Shown: positions 1 through 6,777, counted from the stretch's first letter. The stretch: DNA of 6,975 nucleotides from an uncultured Ruminococcus sp. (GCF_946187255.1 NZ_CAMHRZ010000177.1:1-6975), one strand, 5' to 3'. Notes: generated from the letters alone by a model not told the origin. A program made the numbers and translations.

Positions 1-704
1 AGAACCCCAAGCTGACCTATATGGATCATGAACAGTCCCCCGTGACGAGAATGGCTGTGGCGGGTATAATACGCGATAGTCTGTACAGGGCACAGAGGTA
101 TATGCGTGATATCGAGCAGGCGGAGAGTGATAGCGATCTGCCTGACTATGACAGCGCTATGGAAGCACTGCTTCCGCTGCTGAGGAGAGAGATGACCGCG
201 CATTTCCACTGCCACCGTGCGGACGATATCTTCACGGCAATAAGGCTCGCCAAGGAATTCGACCTTGATTATACTCTGATACACTGCACCGACGGTCATC
301 TGATAGCTGATGAGCTGGCGGAGGAAGATGCAAGCTGTGTGGTGGGACCGATAATATGCGACAAATGCAAGCCCGAGATGGCGAACCTTTCACCCGCAAA
401 TGCAGCGGTGCTGAGAGAGCACGGTGTCAGAGTGGCGGTATGCACCGACCATTCGGAGGTGCCCATAGAGTACCTGCCGATCTCGGTGGGAGTATGCATG
501 AAGCATGGGCTCAGCTTTTATGACGGGCTGAGATCCGTTACCCGCACGCCCGCAGAGATAGCGGGGATATTTGACAGGACGGGCAGTATCGAAGCGGGCA
601 AGGATGCGGATATGGTACTGTTTGAGGGCAACCCTTTTGAAGTTATGAGCAGCCCCGCCCTTGTCATGATAAACGGCAGGATAGTCGGAAGGGAGAAGAT
701 CTGA
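1..704 (+). CDS. Amidohydrolase-family protein, C-terminal part (5' end outside window)
   Basis: The reading frame is already open at base 3 (Asn-Pro-Lys-Leu-Thr-Tyr, then the Met at 21), so the true start lies to the left and the Met at 21 is internal. Counting from that Met, the C-terminal half of a metal-dependent amidohydrolase related to imidazolonepropionase is visible. It has the strand-end motif HFHCHRADD at 61-69, a second histidine cluster IHCTDGH at 87-93, and the strand-8 Asp in VCTDHSEVP (Asp143). It ends in the usual tail TGSIEAGKDADMVLFEGNPFE followed by a final beta-sandwich strand. In this family these His and Asp residues bind the catalytic metal and activate water to hydrolyse C-N bonds of cyclic amides or related substrates. 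The exact substrate cannot be read from the sequence. The N-terminal HxH metal motif should lie beyond the left edge. The protein is probably cytoplasmic, as no export signal is visible in this part. The stop overlaps the rsmI start by one base (TGATG), suggesting translational coupling. Confidence 0.85.
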   Translation, partial: NPKLTYMDHEQSPVTRMAVAGIIRDSLYRAQRYMRDIEQAESDSDLPDYDSAMEALLPLLRREMTAHFHCHRADDIFTAIRLAKEFDLDYTLIHCTDGHLIADELAEEDASCVVGPIICDKCKPEMANLSPANAAVLREHGVRVAVCTDHSEVPIEYLPISVGVCMKHGLSFYDGLRSVTRTPAEIAGIFDRTGSIEAGKDADMVLFEGNPFEVMSSPALVMINGRIVGREKI

Positions 705-1540
705 TGGGAATACTCTATGTGGTGGGCACACCGATAGGCAATCTCGGAGATATGACCTACCGTGCGGTGGAGACACTTAAAAAAGCTGATTTTATCTGTG
801 CGGAGGACACCCGCGTGACCCTGAAGCTGCTCAATCATTTCGAGATTAAGAAGCAGCTGATATGCTATCAGGAGCATAATGCGGCGCAGGCAGGCGAACA
901 GATACTGGCAAGACTTATCGGCGGCGAGAACGCGGCGATAGTCACCGATGCGGGTATGCCCTGTATATCCGATCCCGGGGAGAAGCTGGTAAAGCTGTGC
1001 GCCGAGAACAATGTGCGGGTGGAGGTAGTACCGGGACCGTCGGCGGTGGTATCCGCACTGGCGGTAAGCGGGCTGAATACCTCAAGATTTCGCTTCGAGG
1101 GCTTTCTTTCGGTGAACAAACGACAGCGGTACGATCATCTTGCCAAAGTCAAGGACGCGGAGGAAACGCTGATATTCTACGAAGCACCCCACAAGCTGCA
1201 CAAAACACTGAGGGATATGCTGGATTACTTCGGTGACAGGCGGATATCCCTTTGCAGGGAGCTGACCAAGCTGCATGAGGAGGTCATACGCACAACGCTC
1301 TCACAGGCGCTGGAGATGTACCCCGATAACAAGAGCGCAAAGGGCGAGTTCGTGCTGGTGATCGAGGGCGCACAGGAGGATATAGCCGAAGCCGAGACTA
1401 TCGAGCAGGCTTATTCACAGGTAAAGGCTCTCGTGGAAAAGGGCGTGAGAGGTACCGATGCCTGCCGTGAGATAGCAAAAGCCACAGGCTTTTCAAAGGG
1501 CGAGCTCTATTCCATGCTGGTGGAGGAAAGCTCGCGCTGA
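704..1540 (+). CDS. rsmI: 16S rRNA (cytidine(1402)-2'-O)-methyltransferase RsmI
   Basis: This is a full-length RsmI of 278 residues, the usual size. The family uses S-adenosylmethionine to methylate the 2'-hydroxyl of C1402 in the 16S rRNA decoding centre, in the cytoplasm. The tetrapyrrole-methylase-type fold is recognisable from VGTPIGNLGD near residues 7-16, AEDTR at 33-37, the glycine-rich TDAGMPCISDPG at 81-92 and VVPGPSA at 108-114. EGFL follows at 132-135, and then FYEAPHKL in the second half. The C-terminal region GVRGTDACREIAKATGFSKGELY is the small helical domain common in RsmI. The start ATG shares its A with the upstream TGA stop, and a purine-rich GGAAGGGAG lies just before it, so it is probably cotranslated with the amidohydrolase. 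No convincing terminator follows the stop. Confidence 0.95.
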   Translation: MGILYVVGTPIGNLGDMTYRAVETLKKADFICAEDTRVTLKLLNHFEIKKQLICYQEHNAAQAGEQILARLIGGENAAIVTDAGMPCISDPGEKLVKLCAENNVRVEVVPGPSAVVSALAVSGLNTSRFRFEGFLSVNKRQRYDHLAKVKDAEETLIFYEAPHKLHKTLRDMLDYFGDRRISLCRELTKLHEEVIRTTLSQALEMYPDNKSAKGEFVLVIEGAQEDIAEAETIEQAYSQVKALVEKGVRGTDACREIAKATGFSKGELYSMLVEESSR

Positions 1541-1578
1541 TAAAAGTATACAAGGCGATGTGCCTTAGATATATAAAA

Positions 1579-1585
1579 GAAAGGA
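1579..1585 (+). promoter_or_regulatory. Ribosome-binding site GAAAGGA facing an ATA codon
   Basis: GAAAGGA lies 8 bases before an ATA at 1594. That is where an ATG would be expected, because the codons that follow encode a basic then hydrophobic signal-peptide start (K-L-A-K-R-L-A-A-V-S-S-A-V-L-M-M). An in-frame ATG exists further up at 1558, but its only upstream SD-like bases (AAGG at 1552) are 2 nt away, too close to work well. I read the ATA as a mutated ATG, by inference. Confidence 0.55.
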
Positions 1586-1593
1586 CAATAAAA

Positions 1594-2829
1594 ATAAAAC
1601 TTGCAAAAAGACTGGCAGCAGTATCATCGGCAGTGCTGATGATGGCTGCACCAGTATCGAACACTGTAATGAACGCCGGTATCAGCGCATCAGCGGCGGG
1701 CATCGCTGCGTCGTAGGACAGCACCGATTTCCTGCTGGACTGCGGCAGCCGTGCAGGGTATGACTATCTGGGCAAGCAGGTAAACGGTAAGAACTTACAG
1801 GCGCTCTATGATTTTTTCTGGGATGTTTCGGCAGATTTCTGGAAGAACGGTAGGGATCTCAATACTGACGGTAATTGGATGGTCGGTATCAACGAATGGT
1901 TCACACTGGGCGACCACAGCCTTACCGAAAAGGACGCACACATGGTGCTGACAGTATTCAAGAACGACAACCCCCTGTTCTACTGGCTGTATACCGAAAA
2001 GCCCGATATAGTAAACGGACAGATAAGAGTAGCGATAGATTATGACTACGGCATAGACCCTGCAAAAAGGACTCAGACACAGAAGTATCTCGAAACTCTG
2101 GTAAAGGACATGGCGGCGGAGGCAAAGCAGCCGTACCGTACCAAGTATCAGAAGGTCTGTGATATCCGTGATGTGCTGATATACCTGCTGGACGAAAAGG
2201 GCAGTCACAGCGAAAGCAGGGACGACCGCTCCGTATACGGCATTGTAAATGACCATGCGGGCGACAGCGAGGGCTATGCAAGGTTCACACAGCTGCTGCT
2301 GAACTATATGGATATAGATAACTGCTTTGCTTCGGGTACCTATCAGGGTGCGCCCCACTGCTGGAACATCGTTGCTCTCGATGACGGCATGAAGTATAAT
2401 GCGGATATGCTGCTGAGCGATGTTATCTCTTCTCCCACATCCAAGACAGGCGACAGCACCTATACAGGCAAGGGCAAGAATACCTTTAACAGCACACACA
2501 CCATAAATACCCCTATGGCTTCCGATATGAACTATTTCCTTATCGAGATCAGCAACAGGGCAGCTCTTGACTATGATACAGAGGCTTACCGTGCAAAGTG
2601 GCTGAGGGGCGACGTCACATGGGACGAGATGATCAACGTCACCGATATCGCGGGCATTGCCGCTCATGTAAAGAACAAGAAAGCTCTCGCACCGGGACTT
2701 ATCAAGGTCGCTGATGTAAACAATGACGGTGCGGTAAATGTTGCGGATATCTCACTGATCTCCGCAAATGTCAAGGGCATCAAGCCCATACCCGGCAATG
2801 AGCCGCCCCGTGTCGTTAAAGTAAAATAA
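1594..2829 (+). pseudogene. Broken transglutaminase-like protein with C-terminal dockerin
   Basis: This is a paralogue of the next gene and in the same order: signal peptide, N-terminal module, transglutaminase-like core, dockerin. The frame runs from the ATA at 1594 (or an upstream ATG at 1558) but hits TAG at 1714, just after the signal peptide and where the paralogue has Glu32 (GAG). It then stays open to TAA at 2829. The longest ATG-started piece is 1879-2829 (316 residues). It has no visible ribosome-binding site, no export signal and part of the N-terminal module missing. Numbered from 1879, the triad position Cys is Ser130 (AGC, in GDSEGYARF), while His160 (PHCWN) and Asp176 (NAD) remain with the same spacings as the intact copy. 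The second dockerin loop (residues 279-290, D-V-N-N-D-G) is canonical. The first (245-256, D-V-T-W-D-E) has lost the usual Asn and Gly. The gene is probably non-functional; a sequencing error or stop-codon readthrough cannot be excluded. Automated annotation may list only 1879-2829 as a dockerin protein. Confidence 0.75.
1714..1716 (+). other. In-frame amber codon ending the signal peptide of the broken gene
   Basis: TAG follows ...GIAAS and precedes DSTDFLLDC. The intact paralogue reads AAEDSSDFMLDC, so the stop sits at a Glu position and one G-to-T change (GAG to TAG) would explain it. Read from 1558 the product would be only 52 residues, essentially a signal peptide. Confidence 0.8.
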
Positions 2830-2889
2830 ACAGTCCGTATCGTCACAGCGGGCTGAACTGAGTTTACATAATGGAAGGATCGGATAGCC

Positions 2890-4029
2890 ATGCGAGCGAA
2901 AAAAGTACTATCAGCATTGACGGCGGCAGCGCTTATGTTTGTGCCTGCGATCAGCGCAGGTGCGGCAGGTATAAACGCCGCAGAGGACAGCAGTGACTTT
3001 ATGCTGGACTGCAACAGCAGAGCAGGATATGACTTTCTGGGCACTATGGAGAACGGCGAAGAGCTCCAGGCGTTTTATAACAGGCTTTACGATAAATGCG
3101 TTGAGCTTTGGGATGATACCGATCTGAATATAAGGCGGGATGGGGAGCACTACTGCTACGGTGAAGTCTGGGCGGATGATCTCAGCTTTCAGGAAATGGT
3201 CATTGTGTATTACACTATGAGAAATGACTGCCCCATATTCTATTTTGCAGACCCCCTTGCAGCAGCCCGCGACGATACCTTCCTGCTAATGATTGACAGG
3301 AACTACCGTTTGGGCAGTGACAGGAAGAATATACAGGAAGAAGTTGAAGATTATATAAAAAATGCCGCAGCACAGGCGGAAAATAAAGGAACTGATTATT
3401 TGAAGGCAAAGGCAGTCCATGATATACTGCTGGAAGATCTGGAATACGCTTTTGACAGGTCCGGCTCTCCGTCGGAGGAAGCATGGGCACACAATGTCGT
3501 TGGTGCCACCAAGAACAGCGGCACCTGTGAGACTTACGCAAGGCTTTATCAGGCGATCATGAATTATATGGATATCGACAACTACTTTGTATCGGGACTG
3601 TCGGACGGCGGTGAACACGCATGGAACGCTGTCAGGCTGGATGACGGGCTGTGCTACTATGTGGACTGTACATGGGACGATATTCTCAGTGACTACACCT
3701 ACTTTGCAAAGGGCGAGGATACCATGAGCGCAGACCACACAGCCGACACGCCCACAGATGACCCTCAGAGGTTCCTGATAAGACTGCCCGATATAAGCCG
3801 AAAGGATTTCGACCCCGAAAACGCGGGAAAGAAGCCCGAATTCAAACTCGGTGATGCCAACAATGACGGCGTAGTCAATGTAACGGATATATCCATGACG
3901 GCGGCACACCTCAAAGGCATAAAGGCTCTCAGCAGTGAAGCCCTTGAAAGGGTGGATATGAACGGCGACGGTTTCGTGACAGTAACGGATGTATCCGCGC
4001 TGGCTGCGACAGTAAAAGGAATAAGGTAA
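2890..4029 (+). CDS. Secreted transglutaminase-like protein with C-terminal type I dockerin
   Basis: The protein has 379 residues. Residues 1-25 form a signal peptide: a basic start MRAKK, a hydrophobic stretch, and an A-G-A site. Residues about 38-150 form a module shared with the broken upstream copy and not otherwise recognised. The transglutaminase-like core carries a complete triad: Cys213 (GTCETYA), His243 (EHAWN) and Asp259 (YYVDCTWDD). A dockerin ends the protein, with two full calcium loops beginning at Asp322 (D-A-N-N-D-G...N-V-T-D) and Asp356 (D-M-N-G-D-G...T-V-T-D). Dockerins bind cohesins of scaffoldins, so it is probably secreted and mounted on the cellulosome. Members of this superfamily act as transglutaminases, proteases or amidases; which applies here is not visible. 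The start is set by GGAAGGA at 2873-2879, 10 bases before the ATG. The gene lies 60 bp after the broken copy and 13 bp before the lipoprotein gene, so the last two are very likely cotranscribed. Confidence 0.85.
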   Translation: MRAKKVLSALTAAALMFVPAISAGAAGINAAEDSSDFMLDCNSRAGYDFLGTMENGEELQAFYNRLYDKCVELWDDTDLNIRRDGEHYCYGEVWADDLSFQEMVIVYYTMRNDCPIFYFADPLAAARDDTFLLMIDRNYRLGSDRKNIQEEVEDYIKNAAAQAENKGTDYLKAKAVHDILLEDLEYAFDRSGSPSEEAWAHNVVGATKNSGTCETYARLYQAIMNYMDIDNYFVSGLSDGGEHAWNAVRLDDGLCYYVDCTWDDILSDYTYFAKGEDTMSADHTADTPTDDPQRFLIRLPDISRKDFDPENAGKKPEFKLGDANNDGVVNVTDISMTAAHLKGIKALSSEALERVDMNGDGFVTVTDVSALAATVKGIR

Positions 4030-4042
4030 AGGCAGAATAACA

Positions 4043-5083
4043 ATGAAAAGAGTAAAGATCATTTTGGCAGCGGCAGCAGCGGTCATACTGTTTGCGGGAT
4101 GTACCGAAGCGGCGGCGTCCGATGACAGTGAACTTGCAGCGGAGACTACAACTACAGTGACCTCTGATGACGGAACTGCGGTGACAACGGAAGAACCTGC
4201 GGAAAGTCAGCCCGATGGACCTGCGGATGATTCCGATCAGCTTTATGATACCAAGCCTATCTCGCAGGCGTATCTCACGGGTGATGAAACGGGGCTGGAC
4301 GATATCCAGAAGGAGATACTTTCGCGGGCTAAGGATATCATCAGTGAGAATATCACCGATGGTATGGACGACTACGACAAGGAACTGGCGATACATGACT
4401 ATATCATCACCCATGCCACCTACGATACCGCCATGCTGGGCGTTTTCGAGGAACACGGCGAACACTCGGAGGATCCCTACGGTGCGCTGGTGGAGGGCAA
4501 ATGTATATGCAGCGGTTATACCACTACATTCAAGATGTTCATGGATATGCTGGAGATACCCTGTCTGTCCATAGTTGCAACGGCTGACGGCGGTGAGGCT
4601 CACGCCTGGAACATGGCGGAGATAAACGGTCACTGGTACTATGTGGATGTCACATGGGACGACCCTATGCCCGACAGAGAGGGCAGACCCGAACAGCACC
4701 AGTATTTCAATACCTCAAAGGAGGAGATGAAGTACAGGCACGAATGGAACAGCACCGGCTATCCTGTCATGGACAGCATGGAGGACAGCTACATCGCCCA
4801 TGAACTGGTAAATATTCACAGCGTTGAGGAAGTTGCGGCGCTGATGGATAAGTCATTTGAAGAGCGAAAGATGAATTTCTATTTCATACCAAGCGATACC
4901 GAAGGCTGGAAACTGGATCCGTTGACCATCTCTCCGGGATTTGTAAGTCCGAGTACCATAAACGAGGAACTCACCGCTCCTGTGAGCGAATTTAAGTCAA
5001 AGCATTCGGACTATGCCATTCTCTGGCAAAGGAGAGAATTCGAGGGTAAAGTGATAGTGGCAGGCTATATCGTCAATATGTAA
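4043..5083 (+). CDS. Transglutaminase-like lipoprotein
   Basis: The protein has 346 residues. The N-terminus MKRVKIILAAAAAVILFAGC is a lipoprotein signal with lipobox L-F-A-G-C, so Cys20 should be lipidated and the protein held on the outer face of the membrane. Residues about 21-70 are a Thr-, Asp- and Glu-rich, low-complexity linker. The transglutaminase-like core follows, with Cys156 (the second Cys in KCICSGY, three residues before the Tyr, as in the family pattern C-x-G-Y), His187 (AHAWN) and Asp202 (YYVDVTWDD). The triad is therefore complete. The C-terminal stretch of about 120 residues (after NTSKEEM) is not recognised, and there is no dockerin. The ribosome-binding site AAAGG (4028-4032) overlaps the stop of the upstream gene, indicating tight coupling. 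The likely role is a surface Cys-His-Asp enzyme acting on a protein or cell-wall peptide, but the substrate is unknown. A hairpin terminator follows directly. Confidence 0.85.
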   Translation: MKRVKIILAAAAAVILFAGCTEAAASDDSELAAETTTTVTSDDGTAVTTEEPAESQPDGPADDSDQLYDTKPISQAYLTGDETGLDDIQKEILSRAKDIISENITDGMDDYDKELAIHDYIITHATYDTAMLGVFEEHGEHSEDPYGALVEGKCICSGYTTTFKMFMDMLEIPCLSIVATADGGEAHAWNMAEINGHWYYVDVTWDDPMPDREGRPEQHQYFNTSKEEMKYRHEWNSTGYPVMDSMEDSYIAHELVNIHSVEEVAALMDKSFEERKMNFYFIPSDTEGWKLDPLTISPGFVSPSTINEELTAPVSEFKSKHSDYAILWQRREFEGKVIVAGYIVNM

Positions 5084-5089
5084 AACGAC

Positions 5090-5120
5090 ACGGGATATGC
5101 GTAATTTCGGCATATCCCGT
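5090..5120. terminator. Hairpin terminator between convergent genes, probably bidirectional
   Basis: A perfect 11-bp stem pairs ACGGGATATGC (5090-5100) with GCATATCCCGT (5110-5120) around a 9-base loop. It starts 7 bases after the lipoprotein stop and is followed on the plus strand by TTAATTATTT. On the minus strand it lies 4 bases past the TIM-barrel gene stop and is followed by TGTCGTTTTA. Its position between converging genes suggests that it serves both; the T-tracts are only moderate. Confidence 0.8.
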
Positions 5121-5124
5121 TTAA

Positions 5125-5979
5125 TTATTTATATCCCATATAGCACTTCTTCATAGTCAGTGCATCATCGTCCTGTGTGCCTGCGCTTTCGCAGATAAAT
5201 ATCGGTTCGAGCTGCTTCTTTGCCACAAGCTCCATCAGCGGTTCGTATTCGGGTCCGAAGCCTGCGTTGTCCGCAAAGGTCAGGTGGCGTTTTTCACCGC
5301 CGGGAACGGTATACTCTATCTTTGAAAAATGGCTGTGGAACACTTTCAGCCTGTCCGCACCCAGCTTGTTCTCTATCGCGTCAAGGATACGCGCATAGTC
5401 GTCGATGCTCTTTATCTCCCCGAAAGTACGCGCATTCAGATGCCCGAAATCTATACAGGGCAGAAAACTGTCATCCAGCGAACAAAGTTCAAGCACCTCG
5501 TCAAGGTCGCCCAGCTGATTGACCTTGCCCATAGTTTCGGGGCAGAAGATGATATCCCCCAGCCCCAGCTCAACAGCCGCCTTTCTCGCCCGAAGCAGCG
5601 TGTCCTTAGCCAGCTCCAGTGCCTTTTCGCGGGTCATTTTCGCGCAGGAACCGCTGTGTATCACTATCCGCTGTGCTCCCAGCCGCTTTGCCGCGTCTGC
5701 TGAATCGGTGATATACTTTATGCTCTTGTCCCGCTTTTCCTCTTCAACGCTTGAAAGAGAAATAAAATAGGGCGCGTGCAGAGAAATACTAATACCGTGT
5801 TCCTCTGCCTTTGCCCTGAGTCCCGCTGCCAGCTTGTCGCTGACACGGACACCTCTGCCGCACTGGTATTCAAAATGATCCAGTCCCATAGCTTTAAGCC
5901 AGCCGGGAAGCTGCAGCGACGATCTGCATTCCGCCGAGAACCTGTCGCTGCTGCCCGCCGGACCAAATTTTGCAGGCAT
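5125..5979 (-). CDS. TIM-barrel protein of the endonuclease IV-like (AP endonuclease family 2) superfamily
   Basis: The protein has 284 residues, the typical length for deoxyribonuclease IV (Nfo) relatives. Metal-ligand motifs appear in family order: His68 (SLHAPY), His108 (VIHSGS), Glu148 (PETMGK), Asp177 and His180 (CIDFGHLNAR), His215/His217 (FHSHFS), His232 (EKRHLTF) and Glu264 (ICESAG). In true endonuclease IV these coordinate three zinc ions that cleave DNA 5' of abasic sites. Here the segment matching the Nfo D-x-H pair reads K-R-H, so the Asp appears replaced, and the activity may differ. A xylose isomerase-like sugar or other TIM-barrel enzyme is an alternative. No signal peptide is seen, so it is probably cytoplasmic. 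The ATG overlaps the TGA of the small upstream gene by one base (TGATG), with AAAGGA 9 bases before it. It is the last gene of the minus-strand operon. Confidence 0.8.
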   Translation of the reverse strand: MPAKFGPAGSSDRFSAECRSSLQLPGWLKAMGLDHFEYQCGRGVRVSDKLAAGLRAKAEEHGISISLHAPYFISLSSVEEEKRDKSIKYITDSADAAKRLGAQRIVIHSGSCAKMTREKALELAKDTLLRARKAAVELGLGDIIFCPETMGKVNQLGDLDEVLELCSLDDSFLPCIDFGHLNARTFGEIKSIDDYARILDAIENKLGADRLKVFHSHFSKIEYTVPGGEKRHLTFADNAGFGPEYEPLMELVAKKQLEPIFICESAGTQDDDALTMKKCYMGYK

Positions 5980-6170
5980 CAGCCTTCGTCCTTTACGGAT
6001 GATACCTTTATCGAGATAACGTGGCTGAGGTTAAGGTATACGCTTTCCGCACCCTTTTCCACAACTATCCATTCGTTGGAAATATCTCTCAGTACATAGT
6101 TGCGGTACTCACCGTCCGCAGTGGCAAAATTGCACTTAACGCCTATCAGTTCTCTGAAAAAATCACTCAT
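5979..6170 (-). CDS. Small 63-residue protein, possible Sm-like beta barrel
   Basis: This short protein begins MSDFFRELIGVKCNF and ends VSSVKDEG. It is a real gene rather than a shadow: it has a strong Shine-Dalgarno GGAGG about 9-10 bases before the ATG, and it sits in an operon with a one-base stop/start overlap to the TIM-barrel gene. The pattern is a short N-terminal helix, then alternating strands: L-x-G-x-x-C, a D-G-E turn, V-L-R-D-I, E-W-I-V-V, V-Y-L-N-L and V-I-S-I-K-V. This resembles the order of an Sm/Hfq-like or other small five-stranded barrel, which often binds RNA. That is inferred from pattern alone. No signal peptide or membrane segment is visible. It lies 38 bp after the yqeG-type gene. 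Function unknown. Confidence 0.75.
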   Translation of the reverse strand: MSDFFRELIGVKCNFATADGEYRNYVLRDISNEWIVVEKGAESVYLNLSHVISIKVSSVKDEG

Positions 6171-6208
6171 GTCAAAATACCTCCGTTTATTATTGCGGTC
6201 TGTGACCG

Positions 6209-6709
6209 TTATTTACAGGATGTGTCAAACTTCGGCAGGAAAGGCTTTTCACACGCCCTCTTTATGCGGAACGGCAGGCTTTCCTCCGGCTTTATGGGGA
6301 ATACGAATATCGAGCGTATGCCCTTGAGATTTGAACCCATAACGTCCGTGAATATCTGATCTCCCACAGCAGCCACATTCCGCTTATCAAGCCCCATGCG
6401 CTTTATCGCCCTGCTGTACCCGAAGGTCAGCGGCTTTGCGCCCTCACATTCAAAATCCAGCCCCAGCTGTTGCGCAAAGGGGGTAACTCTCGGTGCGTGG
6501 TTGTTCGATACTATCATCAGCTTTATGCCGTTTGCTTTCATAAGCCCGATCCATTCCAGGCTGGACTGCGGCACCACAGGATTGTTGTGGGTGGTAAGAG
6601 TGTTGTCCAGATCCAGCAGAAGTCCCTCGATATGCTTCTTTTTGAGAAATTCGGGGGTTATGTCGGGTACTTTGTCAAAGACGTATGTAGGTTTAAAAAT
6701 AAAAAACAT
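6209..6709 (-). CDS. yqeG: YqeG family HAD-superfamily (IIIA) phosphatase
   Basis: The protein has 166 residues, close to Bacillus subtilis YqeG. The HAD motifs are complete: motif I DLDNT with Asp33 as nucleophile and Asp35 as acid/base, motif II VSNN (Ser68), motif III Lys92 (GAKPL), and motif IV GDQIFTDVMGSN with Asp117 and Asp122. The N-terminal stretch (KPTYVFDKVPDITPEFLKKKHIEGLLLDLDNTL) matches the YqeG pattern. The family is related to the yeast mitochondrial phosphatidylglycerophosphatase Gep4, so a lipid phosphate or other small phosphomonoester is a possible substrate; the bacterial role is not settled. TAGGAG lies about 6 bases before the ATG. It is the first gene of the minus-strand operon, about 60 bases downstream of the predicted transcription start. 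In Bacillus, yqeG is followed by yqeH and aroE; that order is not kept here. Confidence 0.92.
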   Translation of the reverse strand: MFFIFKPTYVFDKVPDITPEFLKKKHIEGLLLDLDNTLTTHNNPVVPQSSLEWIGLMKANGIKLMIVSNNHAPRVTPFAQQLGLDFECEGAKPLTFGYSRAIKRMGLDKRNVAAVGDQIFTDVMGSNLKGIRSIFVFPIKPEESLPFRIKRACEKPFLPKFDTSCK

Positions 6710-6735
6710 ATACTCTCCTATACTTCACGGCGGCA

Positions 6736-6749
6736 GTCACAGGCGTGAC
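6736..6749 (-). other. Small hairpin in the 5' leader of the minus-strand operon
   Basis: On the minus strand GTCAC-GCCT-GTGAC forms a 5-bp stem with a 4-base loop. It lies inside the roughly 60-base leader between the predicted transcription start and the yqeG start. It is too weak to assign a role. Confidence 0.3.
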
Positions 6750-6777
6750 AGCGTCGTATTTCATATTCGGTACATAT

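Noticed and set aside
1477..1493. AAAAGCC-ACA-GGCTTTT hairpin followed by a short T run, resembling a terminator
   Set aside because: It lies inside the rsmI coding sequence and encodes the conserved-looking AKATGF segment of the C-terminal domain; the stem is short.
1552..1566. AAGGC-GATGT-GCCTT hairpin after rsmI as a terminator
   Set aside because: The stem is only 5 bp and is followed by AGATATATAA, not a T run.
1547..1575. Possible promoter (TATACA, 17 bases, TATATA) before the broken dockerin gene
   Set aside because: Both boxes are weak, and transcription would begin near 1582, within the ribosome-binding site, so it could not serve this gene.
1714..1716. Programmed amber recoding (for example pyrrolysine or a TAG-to-Gln code)
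   Set aside because: One TAG in a gene that also lacks its Cys nucleophile and expected start is better explained by mutation; no other in-frame TAG or recoding structure is seen. Kept only as an alternative in the findings.
1795..2667. Long minus-strand open frames opposite the dockerin genes (also at 3286-4086 and 3929-4699)
   Set aside because: They are antisense shadows. Their protein sequences are rich in Cys, His, Ile and Val with no recognisable motifs, while the plus strand carries clear domains.
2831..2855. Stem CAGTCCG / CGGGCTG between the broken gene and the intact dockerin gene
   Set aside because: It is 7 bp with one G-T wobble, an 11-base loop and no T-tract; it could be a weak structure but supports no terminator or riboswitch call.
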